Positions 29,636 through 40,600 of a stretch of 64,000 bases of DNA are shown here, piece after piece. Source of the stretch: Ichthyophis bannanicus (taxonomy: Eukaryota; Chordata; Amphibia; Gymnophiona; Ichthyophiidae); NCBI GenBank assembly GCA_033557465.1, contig CM066047.1, forward strand, positions 7,828,234 through 7,892,233, read 5' to 3'. A program made the translations under genes and the position numbers. Each line of letters begins with the position of its first letter. Positions within the stretch are counted from its first letter, which is position 1. The notes under the pieces were generated by a model that saw only the letters and a program-made list of their open reading frames with translations, was not told where the DNA came from and ran no database searches.

Positions 29636-30768
29636 TTTTTTTTTAATTTGTAAGTTTTTATTGGTTTCATACAACACATCAAAGAAAAAAACTGTCACAA
29701 GATAACACAGCTAACATTAAAACCCTGCTCCCCCCTCCCACTGCCCTTATATCTCTCAGTCAGTCTCTTCCATGGTTTGTTTCTGCCTCCATCTCTCATA
29801 GACCTGCCAGGACGCATGAAACTGAGCCAGTCGAGCTTGATGTCTCGCTGTAGCCTCAGTCATTCTAAACTGTGCATAACTTCCGACATGGCTGGCACCA
29901 GTCTGTTTCTCCAATAGTGTGCCACCACCATTCGAGCAGCCACTATACACATTCAGGCCAGCACCCTCATCTCCATCACCACCTCCTTTAGAGGGAGATT
30001 CAGGAGGAAGGACGCCGGCAAACAGTCCACTCGGCCTCCCCCATATCACTTATAAGCAAGGTAACTCTGTGCCAGTAGGTGCTCATCTCAGGCAGCTCCA
30101 CCACATATGAAAAAAATCCCTCAGTAGTCCACACACCTTCCAGCACTTCCCATCTCCACCCCTCCCCATCTTCCTCAACTGGTCTGGGTCCCAGTACATT
30201 GCCTAGTCTGCTCAAACAGTTTCCCCCATCGCCCCCCCCCATTCAACCCCCACATCCCTCCCCCACCTATAACAACACTGGGGTACCATCCTCTGGGCCT
30301 GGACTAGTAGCCTGTAGAGGACCGACACCAATCCCTTGAAGCCTACCCAGGTATTGTCCACCTTCTCAAACTCCGTCCACTGGTAGCTAGCTGAATGGAG
30401 CTGTGATCCTGGCTGCCGTCCACACTTTCCTTTCCCTGCAGCCTGACCCCCGATCTGGCCTTCCATGGCCAGGGTCAGGTTGCAGGGAACCCCCTTCACC
30501 CCCTCACCTCACTGGTGCTGCCCAGGCCTGCTGTTCCCTGTCCAGTCTGCCGACCCCGAATGTACAGTGCCGATTTCAGAATCAGCCCTATACGTCCGGG
30601 GTCGTAGACTGCCCATGTCCCGCCCTCGCTCCACCTCTGGAACATCCCCCCCTCCCATCCCCAACTAAGCCTCCCCTTACAAACTCCTTGTTCATATGGG
30701 GAGGCTTCTGCCAGGGATGGAACCAGGCGAATAGCGGGGATGGACATTCCAAAGGGGACGTTACAGAA
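29636..30768 (-). pseudogene. L1-type ORF2 C-terminal region and 3' end, broken
   Basis: The minus-strand 3' end is marked by the poly(T) at 29636-29646 with TTTTTATTGGTTTCATACAA. Upstream, translation pieces in shifting frames give the L1 ORF2 C-terminal Cys/His-type region and tail: FSYVVELPEMSTYWHRVTLL (the WWxCPEVxxFW block), IVAARMVVAHYWRN and SEVMHSLE-type residues, ending RHQARLAQFHASWQVYERW and MEETD with a stop at 29756. At least two frameshifts. Sequence above about 30500 is more diverged. Confidence 0.65.
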
Positions 30769-30769
30769 T

Positions 30770-31245
30770 AGACCCCATTATGTCTATATTATTTTCCTCA
30801 ATGTGGTCAGTAATGACATGGAATTTGTTCCAAATAGATCGGGAGTTGATTAGGGTGAATTTTATAGTAGAGAGATATTGCGAATTCAATTGCTGGTTGT
30901 GATGTATCGGAGATAGGTTAACTTGTAGTAATCTATTATACCTCCTATACTTTTGCTGATGATTATAGTGTCAATGAAGTTTATGTTTGAACCCCTGAAT
31001 TATTGGCATGGGTTGGTATATTAGATGCTGTGAGCCTTCTGTTGCTTGGGTAATCAGTGCTTTATGTAGCAGTATTACTGTGCATAGGGTTAGCAAGGGA
31101 ATCCTGGGATCCATATTCAACTGCTTATCAGTAGTCCCAAACAAGTGATGACAATATGTATTAGTGTTCTCAGCGTACTACACAAATGTGAGCGTCTCAT
31201 AGGGACTTTATTACAAGGTAAGACACAGCACGATAGAGTACCTTA
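30770..31245 (-). pseudogene. L2/Rex-like LINE, start of endonuclease domain
   Basis: The minus strand encodes about 60-70 residues ending INSRSIWNKFHVITDHIEEN, then NIDIMG. This is the typical N-terminal start of L2-group endonucleases (NxRSLxNKxxLIxDxIxxxxLDIL, with the catalytic Asn as N in INSRS). It breaks off where the ITETW motif should follow, at the L1 fragment. It may derive from the same family as 3388-3838, which contains the next part of the domain. Confidence 0.6.
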
Positions 31246-31835
31246 GCTTAGCTGCCGCTGAGTGTAGTGTTCGAACTCTTCTGTCTCCCTTTGGACCACT
31301 CCCAAGGGCCACTCCTAATGGCCCTTAGCTATAGGTGAGCCTGCAGCGCTGGAGTTTTAGAGCTGCTGCTGCAGTGTTGCATTGTGATGTCACTCTTAAA
31401 GGCAGGGAGAACGGCCGTGTGTGTGTGGGGGCCCTCCCTAGGCTGGCGATATATCTCTGTGTCCCCCCCCTGAGCCATTTCTTGAGATTGATCAGCACAG
31501 GGTGAGTCCTTGGGCTGGAGAAGGGTGGGCGAAAAGTATCACCCCTCAACTCGCATCATAGTCAACCCGTCACCCCCCCCCCAAAGAAGTCACAGCAAAC
31601 ACACCCCAATACAGAATATCCTGAATATCCCTCAACACCCACTCATTCAATACCACCACCCTTGTCAGCACCCAACAATCCCACTGCAAATCACAGCAAA
31701 CACACCCCACTACCCAATGTCTCTCAGCACAATATATCCTTCCATGATAATTCATTATGCTGCAGCGTATCTATCCCGGTGACTGCAGGTCCATGCCTCC
31801 GTACCCTCTCCATGCCTTGTTAAACGGTGGTTGAG
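31246..31835. repeat. C/A-rich low-complexity region with short direct repeats
   Basis: 31246-31500 has no recognised content. 31560-31740 is rich in CA and ACCCC, with CACAGCAAACACACCCCA present twice (about 31590 and 31692) and related CACCCAACAATCCC/CACCCACTCATTC motifs. The open frames here are composition-driven. It may be the degenerate 5' region of an adjacent LINE, but I cannot show that. Confidence 0.5.
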
Positions 31836-32842
31836 CAGTCACCCCTCTGTTTTTTGAAGGCTGGTCCTTTGCTGCTTCTTTTCTGCTCGCGTGATGTATT
31901 TTTGCCACTTCACCTGCTTGGCCGGGGTTTTGGCGTTGTCCACCTCCGCTAAGACAATGTCCATCATCCCCATCTCACACAGCTCCACTAAGGCCTCCTG
32001 CAGTGTCAGAGCTTGTCTGGTAACCCCATTAACTGTAAACGTGATACCAGCAGGGTACAGCCAATGGTACTGACTGGCTCTGATGTGGTCTGTTTGTGAC
32101 CGATCTAAATGCTCTCCTCTGCAGCATGGTGGCCGCCGCCAAATCATTAAAGTCCACCACTTGACAGCCCTCTCATTTTCTGCACTATTCGGTCTTTGAC
32201 CGCAAACTCGTACAAGCAGATGATTATTTTTCTGGGGCACTGGTCCCCCACAAGGCCAAAGGCTCTGTGTGCCCGCTCAATTTTAATTTCCCGGACTACA
32301 CGTCCCTCCTCACCAGTTTGCAATATGACCACACAGATCTCCTGCACCACAGCTTGACATCACTGAACTCCGCTTTCTCAGGCACACCTCACAATCACAA
32401 ATTACATCTCCTCATGCAATTCTCTAAGTTATCAACCTTCAGGGCCAGATCGCCCTTTTCGTGCCCGATCGATTGAATTAAGCGGCGCAGACCATCTACC
32501 TCCTCCTGCATGCTGTTTGCTCATTCCTCGCAGTCCTGCACTTTCAAACTCAACTCTACAGTTTCGACATGGAGTTCCTTAACCAGCCCCCAATTTCCGA
32601 TTTCGCTTCAACTCTCTTTTAAGCTCAAGGAACCAACTACTTAACTCAGCCTTTGGCACTGAAGAGGCTGCATTGTCCCCATTCAGGCCCTCTGTCTCCA
32701 GTTGTCCTCCTTTCTTCATTTCCAGTACAGCATCAAGTGCTTTTTATCCATGTGTGGGAGGGTGCTTCATGCATTTTTTTGTGGGTAAAACGATGGAGCT
32801 CCGTGCTCAGCTATCCATCTGTTAGGCTGTCACTTCCTCCCA
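31836..32842 (-). pseudogene. L1-type ORF1 protein, second copy, broken
   Basis: Minus-strand frames give LIQSIGHEKGDLALKVDNLE then NCMRRCNLIVRGVPEKAEF-like residues (L1 LEDLENRxRRxNLRIxGxPE motif, here with stops). Next come IERAHRAFGLVGDQCPRKII (RRM: RAHRxxGPxxxxxPRxII) and, after a frameshift near 32200-32240, HIRASQYHWLYPAGITFTVN then GVTRQALTLQEALVELCEMG (C-terminal domain). The final stop is at 31839. It is distinct from the 1.5-2.7 kb ORF1 and represents another L1 lineage or a much older copy. Confidence 0.7.
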
Positions 32843-32934
32843 ATATTTTTTATTGATTTCAATGCAGAACTTATACAAACAGCTGTTGTACCACAAAACA
32901 AATCACGTTGGTAAGAAGCTGCCAATGCAACAGA
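32843..32934 (-). mobile_element. L1-type 3' tail fragment
   Basis: On the minus strand it ends TGCATTGAAATCAATAAAAA, similar to the ATGAAACCAATAAAAAC end at 29650. It is separated from L1 endonuclease sequence (33200-34100) by a CR1-A 3' fragment, so both may be remnants of one L1 copy. Confidence 0.5.
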
Positions 32935-33192
32935 AGACATAAGACAAATCTGCTATATTGGGTTAGGCCATGGTCCACCAAGACCAGTATCCTGTTTCCA
33001 ATAGGGGCCCATCCAGATAACAAGCACCTTGCAGGATCCCCAAAGCTAGACAGATTCTAGGGTAAGCAGTGGATTTCACCAGTTCCCTTTAATAATGGCT
33101 TATGGACTTTTCCTCCAGTAACTTGTCCAAACCTCTTTTAAAGTGAGCTACACTGACAGCTTTTATTACATCCTCTGGCAAGGAATTGGTGG
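32935..33192 (-). mobile_element. CR1-A 3' end fragment
   Basis: Reverse complement of the CR1-A terminus: the 3' UTR (CATGGTCCACCAAGACCAGT then ATCCTGTTTCCAATA) and the last codons (TAATAATGGCTTATGGACTT, GGAAAAGTCCATAAGCCATT on the sense strand; LDKLLEEKS). It was inserted 5'-truncated among L1-derived sequence. Confidence 0.75.
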
Positions 33193-33199
33193 CAGCGGG

Positions 33200-34100
33200 G
33201 GTAGCAGTGCAGCTTGGTGCAGGGGGGGGGGCGACATTACAGCCTGCCTAGGGAGGCAGAAACCATTGTGCCAGCCCTGTGTGCTCATTTAATTGCATCC
33301 CAACATGATCCAAGACTGAAGTCTAACAAATCTTGGCCTCTACTACCCTAAGTAATAAACAATTAGAAAGAAGAAAATACTCAAATCCCAGAAAAGGATT
33401 GTTGCGCATGGGAAAAAAAGCAAGTATTCCCAAGCTATGGGATAGAGCAATCTTCAATGGTCGGCCATCCCCCCACAGTAATCATGTTTAACAGGGCTTT
33501 CTGGAACCGAGGTGGCCTACACAAGTGGTGGGGTTGTTTATCCAGAGAAGGGTCTAATACAAGATTGAAATCTCCAGCAACAAGTAATGAAATGTCACCG
33601 AACTCAGATACTAATCAAGTAAGACTATAAACAGTCAATATGGCTCTCTCTCCCATTGCTGTCACAGGATTCACCAGGAACCACGTCCTCTCCTAGTTCG
33701 ATTTTTGACATTTAATCTGCATGGCAGCAAATTTGGTAACTAATATGTGGGAGGAGTGGCCTAGTGGTTAGGACAAGGTACTTCAGGCCGGAGGGCCGGG
33801 GGTTCAAGTCCCACCTGGGGACAGCAATCTCAGGCCGGAGGGACTGGGATTTCTAGTCCTATAAGGCACTCTTTGTGGTCTTGGGCAAGCCACTTAATCC
33901 TCCATTGCCCACGTTCCCTGTAAGTATTAGCGTATGTGTGTCATATCCCCTCGTGTTAAATGTATCTCCCAATTGACCGCTTTGACCTGGTGAAAAGCGG
34001 GATATAAATACAGCTAAATAAAATAAAATAAAATAAAATAAAAATAATATAGTCACGTTGTTTTTCTTTCCAACTGTGGGAGTAAACACTGTCGTACTCA
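33200..34100 (-). pseudogene. L1-type ORF2 endonuclease fragment, split by a SINE
   Basis: Minus-strand translation gives VSEFGDISLLVAGDFNLVLD then PSLDKQPHHLCRPPRFQKAL, the GGDFNxxLDPxxD block of L1 endonucleases. Upstream (plus coordinates 33650-33740) are VNPVTAMGERAILTVYSLT and MQIKCQKS. The SINE at 33747-34044 interrupts it; 34051-34100 (STTVFTPTVGKKNNVT) looks like the continuation. Frameshifts and stops occur. Nothing of the RT domain is visible nearby. Confidence 0.62.
33747..34044 (+). mobile_element. tRNA-derived SINE with MIR-like core (6-bp TSD)
   Basis: Same head and body as the 23800 copy: GGAGGAGTGGCCTAGTGGTT (A box), GGTTCAAGTCCCACC (B box) and GTCTTGGGCAAGCCACTTAA. The 3' part differs: GACCGCTTTGACCTGGTGAA then (AAAAT)n, matching the tail insertion at 8590-8660 rather than the L2 tail at 63.8 kb. 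Flanked by TAATAT at 33741-33746 and 34045-34050. Confidence 0.88.
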
Positions 34101-34935
34101 TTCCCCTAGCCACTTTAGAGACTCCTTAAAGGAAAAGTGTTTTTTCTGGAGAAGACAAAGATCAGCATGCACTTTTCGTGGATACCTTTTTCCTTGTAAC
34201 AGAGTGATTTAAAACATTGACACCAAAGAGTAACGGTGAAGCTTGGCCATTTACATACACATTCAGGCATGCGCACAGCCTCCACTGCTCCCCCCTCCCC
34301 CATTCACATCACACTACATCTACATAGCAGCCAACCCCTTTTCTGGCACTCCAATTGAAAATACACAAGAGAAGAAAAAGCAAGATAACAGATAAAACAC
34401 AAATATGGCAATCTCAAACACAGCCATACAACAAAATGGGACAAGAAAGTTGTGGGTACCAATTATAGTGACCCCCCCCCCCCCCTTATAGGGTCCAGCA
34501 GCACACCAAACATGGCCATCTCCCAAAAATATAAGGCCACTCTCTGTGATATCACTGTTATAGCAGAAAAAGAAAAGTCACAGCTCTGGTGGTGGTCAGC
34601 CACATGCAGATGGGGATTTCCAGCCAGTCCCATATGTGTCTAGCAGCAACACTCTACTATCAGATCTGACCAAAAGGAATGCAGTCATGGCTGCATAAGC
34701 ACTACAGGCTGCATTTGGTTCAACAAATTACTCCAGCTGCGTTTCAGCTTGTGCATCTAAAAATGTATGGAGATCGTTTGGATCTTCAAAGTTATGGGTC
34801 TTGCTATGTAGAGTTACTAGTAGTTTTGACTGATAAAATAAACCATAATTGGTCCCTAGGGTCTTAAGCTAGGTTTACATGTTCAAGAGCTGTTTCTACT
34901 TAGCAACCATGAATATGAAGAGGTCTGCTGCAAGG
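34101..34935. other. No gene recognised
   Basis: About 0.8 kb without a supported gene. There is a poly(C) run at about 34472-34486. 34115-34640 may be decayed LINE sequence, but no motif was found. Short open frames have no recognisable domain. Confidence 0.45.
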
Positions 34936-35166
34936 AAGAGATGATGACCTTGCCAACTGATAGAAGAAAAGTGGAAGGAAGTCCAAAAAACTGCCAGCAT
35001 GGGTTAAAGATGAGGTCAGAGAGGCCATTGTTGCCAAAAAAGCATCTTTCAAGAAATGGAAAAAAAGAGCCAAATGACGAAAACTGGAAACAGCACAAGC
35101 ACTGGCAAGTTAAATGCAAGGCATTGATAAGGCAGGCAAAGGGGAGAATTTGAGAAGAAGTTTGCT

Positions 35167-36640
35167 GTGGAAGCAAAAACGCGTAATAAAGACTTTTTCA
35201 AGTACATTTGTAGCAAAAAACCTGTGAGAGAGTCAGTTGGTCCATTAGATGATAGAGGGGTTAAAGGGACACTAAGAGGCAACAAGGCGAGAGCGGAGAG
35301 ACTGAATGAATTCTTTGCTTCGGGATTTACTGAGGAAGATGTAGGGATGTTACCCATGACTGAAGTGGTAGTTAAAGGTGCGGTAGAACTGAAGGAAATA
35401 TTGATGCATCGGGAAGATGTATTACAACTATTTGAGAAACTGAAGAGTAGCAAATCACCTGGACCGGATGATATACATCCAAGGGTGTAGAAAGAACTGA
35501 AATATGAGATTGCAGACCTGCTATTAGTAATCTGTGAACTATCACTAAAATCATCTGTAATAACTGAAGATTGGAGGATGGCGAACATAACGCCAATTTT
35601 TAAAAAGGGTTCCAGAGGTGATCCGGGAAACTACAGATCGGTGAGCCTGACGTCAGTACTGAGAAAAATGGTAGAAACCATCATAAAGAACAAAATTGCT
35701 GAACATGTAGATAGTCATGGCTTAATGTGAGACAGCCAACATGGCTTTAGACAAGGAAGATCTTGTCTTACTAATCTGTTATATTTTTTTGAAGGTTTGA
35801 ATAAACAGGTAGACAAAGGTGAGTCGGTTGATATTGTGTATCTGGACTTTCAGAAAGCCTTTGACAAGGTCCCTCATCAGAGACTTTTGGTAAAACTAAA
35901 GAGTCATGGGATAGGAGGCAGTGTACTATTGTGGATCAGGAACTGGTTAAAAGATAGAAAGCAGAGGGTAGGGCTAAATGGCCAATTTTCCCAATGGAGA
36001 AAGGTGAATAGTGGTGTACCTCAGGGATCTGTGCTGGGTCCGCTGCTTTTGGACATATTCATATATGTCCTGGAAAAGGGAATAACGAGTGAGGTTATCA
36101 AATTTGCAGATGACACAAAACTATTTAAATTTGTTAAAACCCATGAGGATTGTGGAAAATTGCAAGAGAATCTTGATAAATTGGAAGACTGGGCATCAAA
36201 ATGGCAGATGAAATGTAATGTGGACAAGTGCAAAGTTATGCACTTAGGGAAGAACAACCCACACTATAGTTAAATGATGCAAGGTTCCACATTAGGAACC
36301 ACTACCCAGGAAAAAGATTTAGGCATCATTGTGGATAACATGTTAAAACCCTCCGCCCAGTGTGCAGCGGCAGCCAAGAGAGCAAATAGAATGCTAGGTA
36401 TCATAAGGTAAGGAATAGAAAATAAAACAAAGAATATTATAATGCATCTATATCATTCCATGGTGCGAATGCACCTTGAATATTGTGTGCAATTCTGGTC
36501 GCCGTATCTTAAAAAGGATATAGCGTTATTAGAAAAGGTTCAGAGAAGAGCCCCCAAAATGGTTAAGGGGATGGAAGGATACCCCTATGAAGAAAGGCTA
36601 AAAAGGTTAGGGCTCTTTAACTTGGAAAGATACGGCTGAG
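35167..36640 (+). pseudogene. CR1-A ORF2 linker, RT and C-terminal domain, several stops
   Basis: One frame throughout: FKYICSKKPVRESVGPLDDR, SSKSPGPDDIHPRV then TAG at 35488-35490. It continues with DPGNYRSVSLTSVLRKMVET, a TGA near 35728 and DIVYLDFQKAFDKVPHQRLL. GVPQGSVLGPLLLDIFIYVL, FADDTKLFKFVKTHEDCGKL and MKCNVDKCKVMHLGKNNPHY follow, with a TAA at about 36271. After further stops come MHLYHSMVRMHLEYCVQFWS and [19 protein letters not shown], where a frameshift occurs at about 36630. The catalytic FADD is present. Pattern: point stops in a frame otherwise close to the intact copy. Confidence 0.85.
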
Positions 36641-36721
36641 GGGAGATATGATAGAAGTCGATAAATTAATGAACAGAGTGAAACGGGTAAACGTAGTTCG
36701 ATTCTTTACATTATCAGAATA

Positions 36722-37100
36722 TTTATTTATTTAACAGTATTTCTATACCACCTTATCCTACAATCAAAGCGGTTTCACAGCAAACAATCAAAGGAGTGAT
36801 CATGTGTTTTCATGCAGTGAAGGGTATATCGTGTTTGGTGTGTCTGATGTGTTTAAATATAGAATAAAATGTGATGTGTTAAAATATTTTAGGAGTGGGA
36901 GGATTCACCTGTTCCTCTTTACCTCCATACTTGTCTTCCCCCTACTGATTTGTGGACTAACTATACTCTTGTGCTCTCTCTTAGTGGTAAACTGTTTTCA
37001 GTATTTTCAATTCTTATGGTGCAAGTTGTTGTTTTCTGTACAAGCGTTTTGCTTGATTGTTATTGTAAAATTGCATAAATAAAAAATTAAAAAAAAAATA
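36722..37100. mobile_element. Composite LINE-tail insertion
   Basis: The left end TTATTTATTTAACAGTATTT then CAATCAAAGCGGTTTCACAG is a minus-oriented L2/SINE tail. The right end AAAATTGCATAAATAAAAAA followed by poly(A) is a plus-oriented, L1-like tail. The two parts therefore point away from each other. The host CR1-A frame is interrupted precisely at this block. Confidence 0.6.
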
Positions 37101-37450
37101 TAGAAAGACTAGGGGGGGCATGCACTGAAGCTACAGGGTAAACTATTTAAGACTAATAAAAGAAAATATTTTTTCACTCAACGTGTAATCAAACTCTGGA
37201 ATTTGTTATCGGAGGATGTAGTAAAGGCTTTTAGTGTAGCTGGGTTTAAAAAAGGTTTGGACAAGATCCTGGAGGAAAGGTCCATAAACCATTATTAAGA
37301 AGGGACCCAGGATATCAATGCTTGACCCAATACAAGTATTGTGGAACCTGTGTCTTTTGGGGAAATTGCTATATTTGGCCACTGTTGCTACCAGATTACT
37401 GGGCTTGATGGACCTTTGTCTGACCCAGTATGGCATATCTTATGTTCTTA

Positions 37451-37580
37451 TGATTTTCATACTTGCCTGCTAATTACACAAGGCTTTAAAAATAAAGGGC
37501 CTGGGAGCCCCCGCCTTTGTGATGGAACACTGCAAGATTCAAATGGCACTTCAAACTGTAGTTTCTATAGCTTATAAAAG
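37451..37580. other. Short spacer
   Basis: Between the CR1-A 3' end and the first DIRS-derived small unit there is about 130 bp of unassigned sequence with no open frame of note. Confidence 0.5.
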
Positions 37581-37661
37581 TGCAGTTACTCATCTGTAAC
37601 AGGTGTTCTCCAGGGACAGCAGGAATCAGTCCTCACATATATGGGTGATGGCGGAGTCGAC

Positions 37662-40600
37662 CTTTAAAAAGGAGATAGAGCAGCTTTTAAACTAGATAAT
37701 AGGGGAAAGCCGACAGTCGCCCAAGAGCGCATGGTTCGGAAGAATGTATCCTTGAAGGATACTACAAAAAGCAGAGAGGTTCCAAAAAAGAGTAAAGTAG
37801 CCCAAATGCCCTCGAGTATGGAGCAGACAGAACTTAAAGATCCCAAATTACCCATGTCTACCAATAGCCAAATTAATATGAATAAAATACAGTCTCTAAA
37901 ATGCTTGTATGCAAATGCTAGAAGTCTACAAAACAAGATGGGAGAGTTAGAATATATAGCACTAAACGAGAGGTTAGATATGATTGGAATATCAGAGACA
38001 TGGTGGAAGGAGGACAACCAGTGGGACACTGTGATACCTGGGTACAAACTATATCGAAATGATAGAGCTGATCAAATTGGTGGAGGGGTTGCGCTCTATG
38101 TTAGAGAGGGCATTGAGTCAGAAAGGATTAAAGTTTTGCAAGAAACAAAATTTGCTGTAGAATCTCTATGGATTGAAATTCCATGTAAAAAGGGGAAGGC
38201 GATGGCAGTGGGGGTGTACTATCGTCCGCCTGGCCAGAATGAACAAATGGATGATGAAATGCTCAAAGAAATCAAGGAAGCTAGCAAAAGTTACAGTGCA
38301 GTAATAATAATGGGTGATTTCAATTACCCCGGCATCGACTGGGTCAGTGTCACAACAGGACATGCTAGGGAGATAAAGTTCCTAGATGAAATAAATGACT
38401 GCTTCTTGGAGCAGCTGGTTCATGAACCGACCAGAGGGGAAGCAATATTAGACCTAGTCCTTAGTGGAACACCAGATGTAGTGCAAGAGATAAGGGTGTT
38501 GGGGCCACTTGGCAATAGTGATCATAGCATGATCGCCTTTGATTTAATTAGTGGAGGAGGGATAGTAAGGAAATCCACAGTACTACCCCTTAACTTTCGA
38601 AAGGGAGACTATGATAGAATGAGGAAAACAGTTAAGAAAAAACTAAAAGGAGCAGTTGCAAAGGTTAAAGACGTACATCAAGCTTGGGTGTTGTTGAAAA
38701 ATACTATCTTGGAAGCCCAGACCAGCTGTATTCCACGCTTTAAGAAAAGTGGAAGGAAGTCCAAAAAATTGCCAGCATGGTTTAAAGCTGAGGTCAGAGA
38801 GGCTGTTGTTGCCAAAAAAGCATCTTTCAAGAAATGGAAAAAAGAGCCAAATGATGAAACCTGGAAACAGCACAAGCACTGGCAAGTCAAATGCAAGGCA
38901 TTGATAAGGCAGGCAAAGAGAGAATTTGAGAAGAAGCTTGCTGCGGAAGCAAAAACGCGAAATAAAGACCTTTTCAAGTACATTCGTAGCAAAAAACCCG
39001 TGAGAGAGTCAGTTGGTCCATTAGATGATAAAGGGGTTAAAGGAGCACTAAGAGGCGACAAGGCGATAGCGGAGAGACTGAATGAATTCTTTGCTTCGGT
39101 CTTTACTGAGGAAGATGTAGGGATGTTACCCACGACTGAAGTGGTATTTAAAGGTGTGGAAGAATTGAAGGAAATATCGATACATCGGGAAGATGTCCTA
39201 CAACTATTAGATAAACTGAAGAGTAGCAAATCACCTGGGCAGGATGGTATACATCCAAGGGTGTTGAAAGAACTGAAATTTGAGATTGCAGACCTGCTAT
39301 CAGTAATCTGTGAACTATCATTAAAATCATCTCTAATACCTGAGGATTGGAGGATCGCCAATGTAACACCAATTTTTAAAAAGGGTTCGAGGGGTGATCC
39401 GGGAAACTACAGACCGGTGAGCCTGACATCAGTACCGGGAAAAATGGTAGAAACCATCATAAAGAATAAAATTACTCAGCATATAGATAGTCATGACCTA
39501 ATGGGAGACAGCCAACATGGCTTTAGACAAGGAAGATCTTGTCTTACTAATCTGTTATGTTTTTTTGAAGGAGTGAATAAACAGGTGGACAAAGGTGAGT
39601 CGGTTGATATTGTGTATCTGGACTTTCAGAAAGCCTTTGACAAGGTCCCTCATGAGAGACTTTTGGCAAAACTAAAGAGTCATGGGATAGGAGGCAGTGT
39701 ACTACTGTGGATCAGGAACTGGTTAAAAGATAGAAAGCAGAGGGTAGGGCTAAATGGCCAATTTTCCCAATGGAGAAAGGTGAATAGTGGTGTACCCCAG
39801 GGATCTGTGCTGGGTCCGCTGCTTTTTGACATATTCATAAATGACCTGGAAAGTGGAATAACGAGTGAGGTTATCAAATTTGCTGATGACACAAAACTAT
39901 TTAAAGTTGTTAAAACCCAGGAGGATTGTGGAAAATTGCAAGAGGATCTTGATAAATTGGAAGACTGGGCATCAAAATGGCAGATGAAATTTAATGTGGA
40001 GAAGTGCAAGGTTATGCACCTAGGGAAGAACAACCCAAACTATGGTTACACGATGCAAGGTTCCACATTAGGAACCACCACCCAAGAAAAAGATTTAGGC
40101 GTCCTTGTGGATACCATGTTAAAACCCTCGGCCCAGTGTGCAGCGGCGGCCAAGAGAGCAAATAGAATGCTAGGTATGATAAGGAAAGGAATGGAAAATA
40201 AAACAAAAGATATTATAATGCCTCTATATCGTTCCATGGTGAGACCGCACCTTGAATATTGTGTGCAATTCTGGTCGCCATATCTTAAAAAGGATATAGC
40301 AATTTTAGAAAAGGTTCAGAGAAGAGCCACCAAAATGGTAAAGGGGATGGAAGGCTACTCCTATGAAGAAAGGCTAAAAAGGTTGGGGCTCTTTAACCTG
40401 GAAAAGAGACGGCTGAGGGGAGATATGATAGAAGTCTATAAATTAATGAACGGAGTGGAACGGGTAAACGTAGATCGATTGTTTACCTTATCAGAATATA
40501 GAAAGACTAGGGGACATGCAATGAAGCTACAGGGTAAACTATTTAAGACTAATAAAAGAAAATATTTTTTCACTCAACGTGTAATCAAACTCTGGAATTT

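Larger units (their letters stand above)
34936..37450 (+). mobile_element. CR1-A LINE, 5'-truncated, with inserted LINE tails
   Basis: Starts in the linker (GTGGAAGGAAGTCCAAAAAA at about 34968) and runs through RT and C-terminal domains to the 3' UTR, ending CATATCTTATGTTCTTATGA at about 37450. An insertion at 36722-37100 splits it; the host reads TCAGAATAT before and TATAGAAAGACTAGG after. It is very similar to the intact copy at 37.7 kb but carries stops. Confidence 0.88.

Noticed and set aside
30403..30771. Pro/Ser-rich plus-strand frame
   Set aside because: Antisense to decayed L1 ORF2 sequence; low complexity and no start context.
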